Source: Microbacterium sp. LWS13-1.2 (GTDB lineage Bacteria > Actinomycetota > Actinomycetes > Actinomycetales > Microbacteriaceae). From it: a stretch of 64,000 nt of DNA. Each line of letters opens with the position of its first letter. The stretch's first letter is position 1. The position numbers and the translations under genes were made by a program. The DNA lies in NCBI RefSeq assembly GCF_040144835.1, contig NZ_CP151632.1, forward strand, positions 4,092,001-4,156,000, written 5' to 3'. The notes under the pieces were generated by a model that was given only the letters and a program-made list of their open reading frames with translations, did not search any database and had not been told where the DNA came from. Below are positions 51,189-60,170 of the stretch, piece by piece.

Positions 51189-51647
51189 TCAGGCCGCGCC
51201 GCGCGGAACGTAGTTTCCGTCCGCCAGCCCCGCTTCGATCTCGAACCGGTTGCGCAGCGGATTCCGGCCCGCGAACAGGTACAGCAGCGGCATGAGCAGG
51301 CCGTAGCGCTGCCACTGCCGCTTGTGCACGGCCTCGTGCCGCAGCAGTGCATCGCTGACACGGCCGTCTCCGGTCAGGAAGCACCCGCCCACACATGAGC
51401 CGCCGCGCGGGAAGGTCCAGCGCGGCATCCCGCGGAACACCCACAGGCCCTCGCGCTTCTCGATGGGACCGGTGCTCCACAGCGTCCCCCACGCCCAGCC
51501 GACGGCGCAGCCGTACCAGTAGCCGGCGCGGCTGACGGGCGAGTCCAGCAGGAACGAGGGGATGAGCTCGTCGATGCGCCTGCCGCGGGCCAGGGCGCGC
51601 TCCGACGCGGCGCGCCAGCCCACGGGTGGCTGCGGGATCGGGCTCAT
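51189..51647 (-). CDS. Small zincin-like protein with HEAVH motif
   Basis: A 152-residue protein. RHEAVHKRQWQRYG at about 103-116 has an H-E-x-x-H zinc motif, with a candidate third ligand in NRFEIEAGLADG near residue 137; a hydrophobic LLMPLLYLFAG lies between. The spacing fits minimal metalloprotease folds. ATG 51647 overlaps the stop of the arginase-like gene, so it is coexpressed with it. Protease activity is inferred only. Confidence 0.6.
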   Translation of the reverse strand: MSPIPQPPVGWRAASERALARGRRIDELIPSFLLDSPVSRAGYWYGCAVGWAWGTLWSTGPIEKREGLWVFRGMPRWTFPRGGSCVGGCFLTGDGRVSDALLRHEAVHKRQWQRYGLLMPLLYLFAGRNPLRNRFEIEAGLADGNYVPRGAA

Positions 51648-52477
51648 GCGAGCGCGCCGATCACGCGGAGGATGGCCCCCAGGTCGTCGGTGGCGGCGTC
51701 GGCGGAGGCGGGGGAGTAGCCGGCGAGGGATGCCCCGACCAGCGGCACCCGCTCGCGCAGGCGCCCGATCGCGACGGTCAGCTCTGCGACGGTGACGCCG
51801 AACGGCTCGGGATGGGCGTTGCCGGCGATCTCGGCCGGATCCAGCGCGTCGATGTCGACGTGGATGTAGACCCCGTCGGCCCCGGTGGCGAGCACCGCAT
51901 CGGCGAGCGCGTCGGCATCCCGCAGCGCCTCCACGGTGAGCGCGGTGATGCCGAGGTCGGCGACGGCCGCGAGCTCAGGCTCGTCGAACGAGCGCGCCCC
52001 GCCCACGATGACCCGATCGGCCGCAACGGCGCCGTCCAGCCGCAGTCCGGGTTCACCGTCGCCGATCACGGCGCGCAGCACCATGCCCGCGAATGCGCCG
52101 GAGGGCGACGAGTCGGGCGAGTTGAGATCGGGGTGCGCGTCGATCCACACCACGGCGAGGCCGGGGGAGCGCCGCGCGGCGTGCGCGATCGGCGCGAGCG
52201 CGATGCCGCAGTCGCCGCCGATGGTCAGTACGGGCTCGTCGGGTGCGCCGACGTCGTGCGCGTCGAGCGCGTCGGCCACCATGCCGCGCACCCGCTGGAG
52301 AGCGCTGAGGCGCTGGATGCCGGTGCCCAGCGACTCGCCGGCCTCCATCGGCACGTCCAGCACCGTGGTCGAGGACCGGGGGAGGTCTCCCGCGATGGCC
52401 TGGGCGCCGTCGATGAGTTGCATCGCGCGGGAGGAGGGACTTCCCTGCCACTGCGGAACCACCAGGTATCGCGTCAT
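51644..52477 (-). CDS. Arginase/agmatinase-fold (ureohydrolase) protein
   Basis: A 277-residue ureohydrolase-fold protein. Metal-binding DAHPDLN (D113, H115, D117) and HVDIDALDP (D208, D210) are intact, but the usual GGDH is GGDC (C90), so one manganese ligand is replaced, and the substrate loop (SSPSGAFAG) differs from the arginase SGNxHG type. The enzyme may act on another guanidino or amide substrate. ATG 52477; the stop overlaps the zincin-like gene. A gdx guanidinium exporter is 7 kb away, and no direct link is shown. Confidence 0.82.
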   Translation of the reverse strand: MTRYLVVPQWQGSPSSRAMQLIDGAQAIAGDLPRSSTTVLDVPMEAGESLGTGIQRLSALQRVRGMVADALDAHDVGAPDEPVLTIGGDCGIALAPIAHAARRSPGLAVVWIDAHPDLNSPDSSPSGAFAGMVLRAVIGDGEPGLRLDGAVAADRVIVGGARSFDEPELAAVADLGITALTVEALRDADALADAVLATGADGVYIHVDIDALDPAEIAGNAHPEPFGVTVAELTVAIGRLRERVPLVGASLAGYSPASADAATDDLGAILRVIGALA

Positions 52478-52581
52478 CCCCTCATCTTCTCGTACACCGG
52501 CGGCTGCGGCATCCGTGCGCGCAGCGGGGAGCCCGTGCTGTGGGCGAACACGACGCACGCGGAGTCGTCGCAGACGGCGAA

Positions 52582-52611
52582 GGGCGCCGGATCCTCGCGG
52601 ATCCGGCGCCC
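52582..52611 (-). terminator. Hairpin terminator after pspA
   Basis: Perfect 13-bp arms GGGCGCCGGATCC (52582-52594) and GGATCCGGCGCCC (52599-52611) around a TCGC tetraloop, 18 bases past the pspA stop. Confidence 0.88.
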
Positions 52612-52628
52612 TCGTCACCCCGGAGGGG

Positions 52629-53366
52629 TCAGTTCTCGATAGCCGCCTGCACCGGCGTGCCGGTCTTGAGGGCGGCGAGGCGCGCCTCGACCTCCGTCAG
52701 CTCGCCGACGTCCTCGAGCGCGTTGAACTGGGCGTCCAGGCTCGACGCCGCGAGCTCCTGCTTGCCGGCGGCGAGGGCCTCCTGGCGGCGGACCTTGTCT
52801 TCGAACCGGCCGAGCTCGCTCGTCGGATCGAGCACGTCGATCGACTTGACGGCGTCGTGCACCTTGTTCTGGGCCTCGGCGGTCTTCGCGCGCGCCAGCA
52901 GCTCGGAGCGCTTGGACCGCAGCTGCTCCAGCTTCTGCTTCATGCCGTTGAGGCCCTCTTTGAGCTTGTCGACGACCTCGTTCTGCGTCGCGATGGTCGG
53001 CGCGATCGCCCTCGCCTCGTTCTCCTCGCTGATCTGGCGCTGCAGCGCGATCTTGGCGAGGTTGTCGAACTTGTCGGCGTCGCTGGTGTTGCCGGCCTTG
53101 CGCAGCTCGTCCGCCTTGCGGCTGGCGGCGAGGGCCTTGTTGCCCCACTCGGCGGCCGCCTGGACGTCCTCCTGGTGGTCGCGCTCGAGCAGGCGCAGGT
53201 TGCCGATCGTCTCGGCGATGGCCGACTCGGCGTCGGCGATCGAGTTCGTGTAGTCGCGCACGAGCTGGTCGAGCATCTTCTGCGGGTCCTCTGCGGAGTC
53301 GAGGAGTGCGTTGATGTTCGCCTTCATGAGGGTCGAGATGCGACCGAAGATGGACTGCTTCGCCAT
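52629..53366 (-). CDS. pspA: PspA/IM30 family envelope-stress protein
   Basis: A 245-residue, almost wholly coiled-coil protein of the ESCRT-III-related PspA family that coats and stabilises stressed inner membrane. IFGRISTLMKANINALLDSA is the amphipathic N-terminal region and DPQKMLDQLVRDYTNSI follows. ATG 53366 has a strong AGGAAGGAA site. It lies 99 bases downstream of the TPM/coiled-coil gene on the same strand, so the two are probably cotranscribed. Confidence 0.93.
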   Translation of the reverse strand: MAKQSIFGRISTLMKANINALLDSAEDPQKMLDQLVRDYTNSIADAESAIAETIGNLRLLERDHQEDVQAAAEWGNKALAASRKADELRKAGNTSDADKFDNLAKIALQRQISEENEARAIAPTIATQNEVVDKLKEGLNGMKQKLEQLRSKRSELLARAKTAEAQNKVHDAVKSIDVLDPTSELGRFEDKVRRQEALAAGKQELAASSLDAQFNALEDVGELTEVEARLAALKTGTPVQAAIEN

Positions 53367-53465
53367 CGGATTTCCTTCCTATCGGACTTCAGTTCTGGGT
53401 CGGTTGGTTCTGGTCTGGGGATGGATGCTGCGCGCGTCGCGTGCGGGCGGCTCCGCGGGGAGAGG

Positions 53466-55502
53466 TCAGAAGCGGCCACCTCCTCGGCGGGCGCGTGTGC
53501 CGCCGCCTCCGAAGCTACCGGGCCGCATGCCGCCGCCCGAGGAACGGCCACCGCCGCCCAGCATGCCGCCGAGACCGCCGAGGCCGCCGCCGGAGGAGCG
53601 TCCGCCGCTCAGCACCGAGTTGAGCACGATGCCGCCCAGCACCGCGCCGAGCATGCCGCCGCCGGACTGGCCACCGCCCTGCGATCCGCCGCCGAACATC
53701 CCGCCCGATCCGGCGTCGAACGCGCCGACGTCGTTCTGCGCGAGCTGGATCGCCTGCCCCGCGAGCTGGTCGGCGCGCTGCGCCTGCTGCATGGCCTGCT
53801 GCGGGTCGCTGGCCTGCAGGGCCTGGGCGCGGGCGAGCGAGGCCCCGGCCTCGGCGAGGCGCGTGCGGGCCTCGGCGCCGACGGCGCCGCGGCGCGCGAT
53901 GATGTAGTCCTCGGCGGCGGACACCTGCGCCTGGGCCTGCATCATGAGCTGCCCGACCATCTGGCGGGCCCGCTCGGTCTGGGCCGCGGCATCCCGCACG
54001 CCCTGCACGAGCGTGTCGATCTGCGTGTTGGCCGCCTCGAGGCTCTGCAGGGCCGCCAGCGGGCGCTTGGCCGTGCCGGTCAGCTGTGCGCGGGCGGCGT
54101 CGAGCTGCTGCCGCGTGGCGGCGATGACGCTCGCGATGCGGCCGTCGGCGTCGGGCAGCGCGGAGGCCGCCGCGATGTCGCTCTCGAGCTCGGCGACCAG
54201 CGCGGTGGCGTTGCGCTCGCCCGCGGCGAGGTCGGCCTGGAGCTTCTCGATCGCGTCCTCGAGCAGCGTCGCCTGGCCGACCGCCTCTTCTGCGGCGCGG
54301 ATGCCGACCGCGGCCTCGCCGCCGTCGCCGGCGCCGATCGCGGTCTGCGCGGCGGTCAGCTGCTCGTCGGCGAACGCGAGGCGCTGCCGCGCCTGTGCGG
54401 GGTTGTCGACGACGGTCGCCAGGGTCTCGGGGGCGTAGGCCGACTGCAGCTCCTGCAGGCGCGCGGCGGCCTGGTCGAGGGATGCCGCGGCCTTGGTCCG
54501 CTCGTCCTGCACGCGGGCGAGCGCTTCGGGGGCGTTCTGCTCGAGCTTGCGCAGCTCGTCGAAGGCGGCGGCCTTCTCGTCCAGCAGCGCATTGGACGCC
54601 TCGCACAGGGCGATGATGCGCTCGTTCCAGGCGCGGGCGTCCTGGGGAGAGTCAGGGGTGGCGTCGTCGAGCTGCTGCTTGAGCCCGAACGCCTCGTCGA
54701 GGCTCTGCTGCGCGGTCGCGAGCGCCGCCTCGAACTCGGTGGTCGCGGCATCCCCGAACTGCGCTTTCGCGAAGCCCAGCTCCTGGGCGCTCGTCTTGAT
54801 CGCGTCGTCCGTCTCGACGAGGAGCGACGAGGCGCGCCGTTCGAGCTCCTCGATGCTGGGCTGCGGCGGTCCGCTCGGGCCGCCCGGCACTGCGCTCCGG
54901 GTGCGCCGGCGACGGAGGAACATCACGAGCAGCACGATGCCGACGCCGACGACCACGATCACGAGGAGCCAGGTGAACCACGACCCGCCGCCGGAGGCTC
55001 CGGAGTCGGCTGCGCCCGAACCGCCGCCTGCGGCATCGGTGATCCCATCGGCGGCGGCGTCGACGGCGCCGAGCCAGTCGTCCTGTGCGAGGGCGGGCTG
55101 GACCCGCTGCTGTTCGATCGCCGCCAGCTGATCCTGGGTGAGCGGACCGGCCGAGTCGCCCGAGAGGTAGTACTGGCGCCCTTCTGTGGCGACGGCGAGG
55201 AGGTACTGCGTGACTCCCAGGCCGTTGTCCTCGGCCGTCTGGTTCGCCCAGTCTGCGGCGCCCGCGGGGTCGGTGAAGTCGTCGACGTAGACGACCCAGA
55301 GGTCGAGTCCGGTGTCGGACTTCAGCTGCTCGAGCCGGCTCTGCGCCTCGCCCTCCTCCGTCGGCGGCAGCACACCCGCGTCGTCGAGCACGAATCCCGG
55401 GTCGAGTGTCACCGGGGGAGTCGCCAGCGCGGCCGTGTCGCCGATCGCCGTGACCGCGACCACCGCAGCGGACGCCAGCGCTGCAGCCCATCGCAGTCGC
55501 AT
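53466..55502 (-). CDS. TPM-domain membrane protein with long coiled coil and Gly-rich tail
   Basis: A 678-residue exported protein. A signal peptide (about 1-27) is followed by a TPM_phosphatase domain (about 30-160; FVLDDAGVLPPTEEGEA, YYLSGDSAGPLTQDQL), a single membrane helix (about 173-195) with basic RRRRTR after it, a long helical/coiled-coil region (about 215-600) and a Gly/Ser-rich tail with GGMLGG and SSGGG repeats. TPM domains act in photosystem repair and in membrane-associated phosphatase-like roles. Pairing with PspA suggests envelope-stress sensing, with the coiled coil on the cytoplasmic side facing PspA. Confidence 0.85.
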   Translation of the reverse strand: MRLRWAAALASAAVVAVTAIGDTAALATPPVTLDPGFVLDDAGVLPPTEEGEAQSRLEQLKSDTGLDLWVVYVDDFTDPAGAADWANQTAEDNGLGVTQYLLAVATEGRQYYLSGDSAGPLTQDQLAAIEQQRVQPALAQDDWLGAVDAAADGITDAAGGGSGAADSGASGGGSWFTWLLVIVVVGVGIVLLVMFLRRRRTRSAVPGGPSGPPQPSIEELERRASSLLVETDDAIKTSAQELGFAKAQFGDAATTEFEAALATAQQSLDEAFGLKQQLDDATPDSPQDARAWNERIIALCEASNALLDEKAAAFDELRKLEQNAPEALARVQDERTKAAASLDQAAARLQELQSAYAPETLATVVDNPAQARQRLAFADEQLTAAQTAIGAGDGGEAAVGIRAAEEAVGQATLLEDAIEKLQADLAAGERNATALVAELESDIAAASALPDADGRIASVIAATRQQLDAARAQLTGTAKRPLAALQSLEAANTQIDTLVQGVRDAAAQTERARQMVGQLMMQAQAQVSAAEDYIIARRGAVGAEARTRLAEAGASLARAQALQASDPQQAMQQAQRADQLAGQAIQLAQNDVGAFDAGSGGMFGGGSQGGGQSGGGMLGAVLGGIVLNSVLSGGRSSGGGLGGLGGMLGGGGRSSGGGMRPGSFGGGGTRARRGGGRF

Positions 55503-55689
55503 CGATCCCCCCTCTGGGATTCGGGTTACCCCTCCGGCGAGTCTATTCAGCCGCGGGGATACGACGATAGCCCACGGCCTCCGCCGCGGATGTGTGTTCG
55601 CCGAGAACGTACCCGTGACCCCGTCGACCCGGGTCGCTCCCGCGCCTCGCCCTCACCGGCCGGTAATCTTGCCGATCGCGAGGAGGACC

Positions 55690-56535
55690 ATGGACGATCG
55701 CTACGGCGCCGATGTGCTGGCAACGGGATGGAAGGGGCACGGGGTGCGGGAGCTCCCGCGCGTGCCGGCATCCCGCGATCTCGTCGTCGAGGTGGCGGAG
55801 GACGGATTCTGCGGGGCCGTCGTGGGCGTCGCGGGCGGCGTGGTCGAGCTCGAAGACCGAACCGGTCGCCGCCGCATGTTCCCGCTGGGCCCCGGATTCC
55901 TCATCGACGGCAGGGACGTCGTGCTCGGGCCGCCGGCCGCGGCACCGGTCGCCACAGGGCCGAAGCGGACCGCATCGGGGTCGTTCGCCGCCGCCGCCGA
56001 CGCTCGCGCGCGCACGGCCAGGGCGAGCCGCATCCTCGTGGAGGGCCGCCACGACGCCGAGCTCGTCGAGAGGGTGTGGGGCGACGACCTGCGCGCCGAG
56101 GGCGTCGTCGTGGAATACCTGCAGGGCATCGATCTGCTGGACGCCGCGCTGGACGAGGAGCCGCCGTCGGCAGAGCGCCGCTACGGCGTCCTCGTCGATC
56201 ACCTCGTGCCCGGGTCGAAGGAGTCGCGTATCGCCGACGCGATCGCGCGCGGACGCCACGGCGCGCACGTGCTCATCGTGGGTCACCCGTGGATCGACGT
56301 GTGGCAGTGCGTCACCCCGCGCGCAGTGGGGATCGAGCGCTGGCCCGAGGTGCCGCGCGGCATCGAGTTCAAGCTGGGCGTGTGCCGCGCGCTCGGCTGG
56401 CCGGCGCGCGACCAGGCCGACATCGCGCGGGCCTGGCAGCGCATCCTGGCGTCGGTGAAGAGCTATCGCGACCTCGAGCCGGCGTTCCTGGGGCGCGTGG
56501 AGGAGCTCATCGACTTCGTGACCGAGCCGAGCTGA
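55690..56535 (+). CDS. DUF3097 family protein
   Basis: A 281-residue actinobacterial protein. ILVEGRHDAELVERVWGDDL at about 116-135 and GVLVDHLVPGSKESRIADAI at about 171-190 resemble Toprim-type metal-binding motifs (E and DxD-like acidic residues). ATG 55690 has AGGAGGACC before it; TAATCT at 55664-55669 is a probable -10. DUF3097 commonly lies near hemN/hrcA/dnaJ or trmB in actinobacteria. Function is not established. Confidence 0.8.
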   Translation: MDDRYGADVLATGWKGHGVRELPRVPASRDLVVEVAEDGFCGAVVGVAGGVVELEDRTGRRRMFPLGPGFLIDGRDVVLGPPAAAPVATGPKRTASGSFAAAADARARTARASRILVEGRHDAELVERVWGDDLRAEGVVVEYLQGIDLLDAALDEEPPSAERRYGVLVDHLVPGSKESRIADAIARGRHGAHVLIVGHPWIDVWQCVTPRAVGIERWPEVPRGIEFKLGVCRALGWPARDQADIARAWQRILASVKSYRDLEPAFLGRVEELIDFVTEPS

Positions 56536-56661
56536 CGAGGCCGCAAGCTTCGAGGGTCGCGATGTGCGGAGTCGCCCGCCGCGTAGCGGCGTGTCGTGCC
56601 CCTCGAACGGACGGTCGCGGCGGCGCGAACGGTCGTCGGGCGCTCTCGGTAGCCTGGTGGG

Positions 56662-57408
56662 GTGTCGAACCCTGCCACGCCCGCCCCCGAACCCCGCCCC
56701 TTCCGTGAGAAGCCGGTGTCGTTCGTGCGCCGGAGCGGACGGATGTCGGAGGCGCAGGAGCGCGCCTGGACCGAGCTGGCCCCGCGGTACGTGATCGAGG
56801 TGCCCCGCGATTCGGCGGCCACCAGCATCCTGCCGGGTTCCTCGATCGATCCCGTCGCCGTGTGGGGCCGCGACGCGCCGCTCGTCGTCGAGATCGGATC
56901 GGGCCAGGGGCACGCGATCGTGCACGCCGCGACCTCGCGGGCTGACACCGACTTCCTGGCGATCGAGGTCTTCCGGGCGGGTCTTGCCCGCACCATGCTG
57001 GATGCCGACCGCGCCGGTGCGAGCAACCTGCGCCTGGTCGAGGCCAACGCGCCCGAGGCGCTGCAACACCTGCTGCCGGCGGCATCCGTCGACGAGCTGT
57101 GGGTGTTCTTCCCGGATCCGTGGCACAAGAAGAAGCACACCAAGCGGCGCCTGGTCGCCGACGGGTTCGCGCAGATCGCGGCCGGCGCCCTCCGTGACGG
57201 CGGCATGCTGCGCCTGGCGACCGATTGGGAGGACTACGCGCGGCAGATGCGCGACGTCATGGCCGCCGCGGCGGATTTCGAGCCGACGTTCGAGGGGGAG
57301 TGGGCGCCGCGCTTCGAGGGCAGGGTGCTCACGGCGTTCGAGCGCAAGGGCGCGCGCGTGGGACGCGACATCCGCGATCTCTCGTACCGCCGCGTCGCGA
57401 GGTCATGA
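56662..57408 (+). CDS. trmB: tRNA (guanine-N7-)-methyltransferase
   Basis: A 248-residue SAM-dependent enzyme that methylates G46 of tRNA. VVEIGSGQGHAIVHAA (about 75-90) is the SAM-binding loop, and FFPDPWHKKKHTKRRLV (about 150-166) is the diagnostic TrmB motif. GTG 56662 is six bases after TAGCCT (56650-56655). The stop overlaps the MFS gene (ATGA), a link conserved for expression rather than function. Confidence 0.95.
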   Translation: MSNPATPAPEPRPFREKPVSFVRRSGRMSEAQERAWTELAPRYVIEVPRDSAATSILPGSSIDPVAVWGRDAPLVVEIGSGQGHAIVHAATSRADTDFLAIEVFRAGLARTMLDADRAGASNLRLVEANAPEALQHLLPAASVDELWVFFPDPWHKKKHTKRRLVADGFAQIAAGALRDGGMLRLATDWEDYARQMRDVMAAAADFEPTFEGEWAPRFEGRVLTAFERKGARVGRDIRDLSYRRVARS

Positions 57409-58733
57409 GCGCAGCGCCCGGCCCCATGGCGGGGCCCGACTCGACGCCGGACTCCGCGCCCGCGGCGCGCCGCGACACGTGGCGCTTCGTGCGCCCTCTC
57501 GCGCACCGCGACTTCCGCATGCTGTTCGGCGCCGTCGTGCTGTCGATCTTCGGCGCCGGTATGTGGGCCGTCGTCATGGTTTACACGGTCATCGACGCGG
57601 GCGGTGGCCCGGTGCAGCTCTCGGTGGTCGCCGCCGCGAACGCCGTCGGGCTGCTGCTGTGCGCGATCCCCGGGGGGATTGCCGCGGACCGCGTCCCGCG
57701 GCGCCTGCTGCTGCGCATCGTCGAGCTGCTGAACCTCCTCGCCATCACGTCGATCGCCGTGGCCGGCGCGCTCGGCGTGGTGACGATCCCGCACCTCGCC
57801 ATCGTCGCCTTCGTCCTCGGGGCGGGCGCCGGCTTCTTCTTCCCGGCCTACAGCGCGATCCTGCCGCGCATCCTGCCGCCTGCGCAGCTGCTCGCGGCGA
57901 ACGGCCTCGAGGGCGCCATCCGCCCGGCGCTGCAGCAGGCCGCAGGCCCCGCCGCGGCCGGCATCATCGTCGCCGCCGTGCTCGCGCCGGCGCACGCGGC
58001 GTGGGGAATCGTCGCCGCGCACGCGCTCGCCCTGGTGCTGCTGCTGTTCGTCCGCCCCGAGCCACCCGTGGCGGCCGGCGAGGAGCACGAGCCGCCGGCG
58101 GGCGTGCGGGGCGTGTTCCACGACCTGCGCGAGGCCGTCGGCTTCACCGTCCGCACCCCTTGGCTGCTGTGGACGCTGCTCTTCGCGACCGGCTGGGTGC
58201 TCGTGTTCCTGGGGCCGGAAGAGGTGCTGCTGCCATTCCTCACCCGCGAGCGCATCGGTGCGGACCCGCGCCTGTTCGGCTTCCTCCTCGCGATCTACGG
58301 GATCGGCGGCGTCCTCGGATCCATCGTGGTGTCGTCGATGAGGCTGCCGCGCCGGTACCTCACGGTGATGATCGGCGTCTGGTCCGTCAGCACGCTGCCG
58401 TTCGCGATCGTCGGCATCACGCACGACTACTGGGTCATGGCACTGTGCCTGTTCCTGGTGGGGTTCGGGTTCAGCTACGGCAACGTGATCTGGGGAACGC
58501 TGCTGCAGCGTCGCGTCCCCCGGCGCATGCTCGGGCGCGTCTCGAGCCTCGACTTCTTCGTGTCGCTCGCTCTCATGCCGCTGTCGATGGCGCTGGCGGG
58601 GCCGCTCGCGGAAGTGGTGCCCATCGAGGCGATCTTCATCGCGGCGGGCGTGATCCCGCTCGTCCTCGGCGTGCTGGCCTATCTGGTGGCGGGGATGGCG
58701 AAGGATGAGATCGCGCACCCGCTCGATCGCTGA
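57405..58733 (+). CDS. MFS transporter (TetV/enterobactin-exporter-like)
   Basis: A 442-residue, 12-helix major facilitator with a 25-residue soluble N-terminus. DFRMLFGAVVLSIFGAGMW begins helix 1, and GGIAADRVPRRLLLRIVELL holds motif A. The family (MFS_3) includes macrolide and tetracycline exporters and siderophore exporters. ATG 57405 overlaps the trmB stop. Substrate unknown. Confidence 0.87.
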   Translation: MSAAPGPMAGPDSTPDSAPAARRDTWRFVRPLAHRDFRMLFGAVVLSIFGAGMWAVVMVYTVIDAGGGPVQLSVVAAANAVGLLLCAIPGGIAADRVPRRLLLRIVELLNLLAITSIAVAGALGVVTIPHLAIVAFVLGAGAGFFFPAYSAILPRILPPAQLLAANGLEGAIRPALQQAAGPAAAGIIVAAVLAPAHAAWGIVAAHALALVLLLFVRPEPPVAAGEEHEPPAGVRGVFHDLREAVGFTVRTPWLLWTLLFATGWVLVFLGPEEVLLPFLTRERIGADPRLFGFLLAIYGIGGVLGSIVVSSMRLPRRYLTVMIGVWSVSTLPFAIVGITHDYWVMALCLFLVGFGFSYGNVIWGTLLQRRVPRRMLGRVSSLDFFVSLALMPLSMALAGPLAEVVPIEAIFIAAGVIPLVLGVLAYLVAGMAKDEIAHPLDR

Positions 58734-58764
58734 ACCGCATCCGTCCCTATCTGGAGCCGCCCGC

Positions 58765-59718
58765 ATGCCCGCACACCCTGACGCCCCACCCGCGCCGGTC
58801 GTCGCAGCGTGGTCGTGGGGCCTGGTCCCCGCCCTCTTCGTGTGCCTGGCCGCCCCGGCGTTCTTCGTCGTGAGGGTGCCGTGGCTCGGCTGGCTGCTGC
58901 TGGCGGCGGGACTCGCGATCGCGCTCCTGACCGCGCGGACGGATGCCGGCGACGAGGGTCGTCTCTCGCCCCTCGATCGCGCGGCGCCAGACGGGCGGCG
59001 GGCCGAGCGCGCGGTCGCCGGATCCGCCACGACCGCGACCGCCGGCATCCGTCGCCCGCCGTCGCTGGTGCGCGACCTGTCGCTCATCGCGGCGGGCCTG
59101 CTCATCGTGAGCCTCATCCCGCTGAAGGCGGAGCTCGACAACCTCGCGATCCTACGATTCGCGCTCGCACTCGGCGGTGCCGTGGCGGTGCCGTATGCGA
59201 TCTCGCGGTGGGTGTTCCGCGACCACGCGATCCGCTTCCCCTGGCGCGGCGGCGGACGCTGGACCCGGTTCCAGTGGACGTGGCTGGTGGCCGTGCTCGT
59301 CCTCGGGTGGCTGATCCTGCCGTTCTACTTCATCACCTCGGGTGTCTACCTCAACTGGCCGGTCGTCGACACGCCCGAGCTCATCGCGCGGCTGTTCGTG
59401 GGGGTCGGCGCGGTCGGCATCTGGGACGAGCTGTTCTTCATCTGCACGTGTCTCGCCCTGCTGCGGCGGCATTTCCCGTTCTGGCAGGCGAACCTGCTGC
59501 AGTCGGTGGTGTTCGTGTCGTTCCTGTGGGAGCTCGGCTATCAGGCCTGGGGGCCGTTGCTCACGATCCCGTTCGCCCTGCTGCAGGGGTTCATCTTCAT
59601 GAAGACGCGATCGCTCACCTACGTCGTGACGGTGCACCTGCTCTTCGACGCCGTGGTGTTCCTCGTGCTCGTCCACGCGCACAATCCCGGGCTGTTCGAC
59701 GGGCTGTTCCTGGTGTGA
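58765..59718 (+). CDS. CPBP-like membrane protein (degenerate active site)
   Basis: A 317-residue protein with about eight membrane helices and a cytoplasmic loop at about 55-95. GIWDELFFICTCLALLRRHF corresponds to the first CPBP/Abi motif, but the EE pair is DE and the arginine spacing is atypical; VTVHLLFDAVVFLVLV supplies the second motif histidine. It may therefore be inactive as a protease or use a variant site. ATG 58765 with TGGAG upstream; ATG/GTG alternatives further up lack support. Confidence 0.68.
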   Translation: MPAHPDAPPAPVVAAWSWGLVPALFVCLAAPAFFVVRVPWLGWLLLAAGLAIALLTARTDAGDEGRLSPLDRAAPDGRRAERAVAGSATTATAGIRRPPSLVRDLSLIAAGLLIVSLIPLKAELDNLAILRFALALGGAVAVPYAISRWVFRDHAIRFPWRGGGRWTRFQWTWLVAVLVLGWLILPFYFITSGVYLNWPVVDTPELIARLFVGVGAVGIWDELFFICTCLALLRRHFPFWQANLLQSVVFVSFLWELGYQAWGPLLTIPFALLQGFIFMKTRSLTYVVTVHLLFDAVVFLVLVHAHNPGLFDGLFLV

Positions 59719-59750
59719 GCGCTGCCCAGGCCGTGCCCAGGGGCAGTGGC

Positions 59751-59756
59751 TAGGCT
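59751..59756 (+). promoter_or_regulatory. -10 element for the guanidine riboswitch/gdx transcript
   Basis: TAGGCT at 59751-59756, with a predicted transcription start near 59763, about 20 bases before the riboswitch core. Confidence 0.6.
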
Positions 59757-59781
59757 GGCGCACGGATCCCCGACCGGATCC

Positions 59782-59822
59782 CCGGACGACGGATCAGTAC
59801 CCGGTGCGCGACAAGACTGGCC
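59782..59822 (+). ncRNA. Guanidine-III riboswitch (ykkC-III)
   Basis: CCGGACGA (59782-59789), GTACCCGG (59797-59804) and ACAAGA (59811-59816) occur in the order and spacing of the guanidine-III aptamer, in which CCGG pairs with the later CCGG-type strand as a pseudoknot. The AGGAG ribosome-binding site (59823-59827) follows directly, and the last aptamer strand CTGGCC borders it, so guanidinium binding probably frees it for translation of gdx. The downstream SMR exporter gene is the expected regulon member. Confidence 0.85.
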
Positions 59823-59834
59823 AGGAGCACAGTC

Positions 59835-60155
59835 ATGTCGTGGGTCGTTCTCATCGTCTCCGGAATCCTCGAGGCCGTCTGGGCCACCGCGCTCGGCAAG
59901 AGCGAAGGCTTCACCAAGCTCTGGCCGACCGTGATCTTCGGCGTCTCGCTCGTGCTGAGCATGGGCGGCCTCGCGTGGGCCATGCGTGACATCTCCACCG
60001 GCACCGCCTACGCGGTGTGGGTGGGGATCGGTGCGTCGCTGACCGTCGCGTACGCCATGATCACGGGTGACGAGGCCTTCTCGATCGTCAGGATGCTGCT
60101 GATCCTCGGGCTCGTGGGCTGCGTCGTCGGCCTCAAGCTCGTCGGCCACGAGTGA
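59835..60155 (+). CDS. gdx: Guanidinium exporter Gdx (SMR family, SugE type)
   Basis: A 106-residue, four-helix small multidrug resistance protein. E13 in SGILEAVWATALG is the ion- and substrate-binding glutamate, and DISTGTAYAVWVGIGASLT near 51-69 is the SugE/Gdx-type motif. A guanidine-III riboswitch directly precedes it, which makes guanidinium export firm. Dual-topology homodimers are expected. A 44-bp perfect palindrome ends the transcript. Confidence 0.94.
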   Translation: MSWVVLIVSGILEAVWATALGKSEGFTKLWPTVIFGVSLVLSMGGLAWAMRDISTGTAYAVWVGIGASLTVAYAMITGDEAFSIVRMLLILGLVGCVVGLKLVGHE

Positions 60156-60170
60156 GGTCCCTGACCGCTT

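Noticed and set aside
51885..56708. A 1607-codon open frame on the plus strand
   Set aside because: It runs across the antisense of the arginase-like, PspA and TPM genes and over DUF3097 in another frame; all real motifs are in the other frames.
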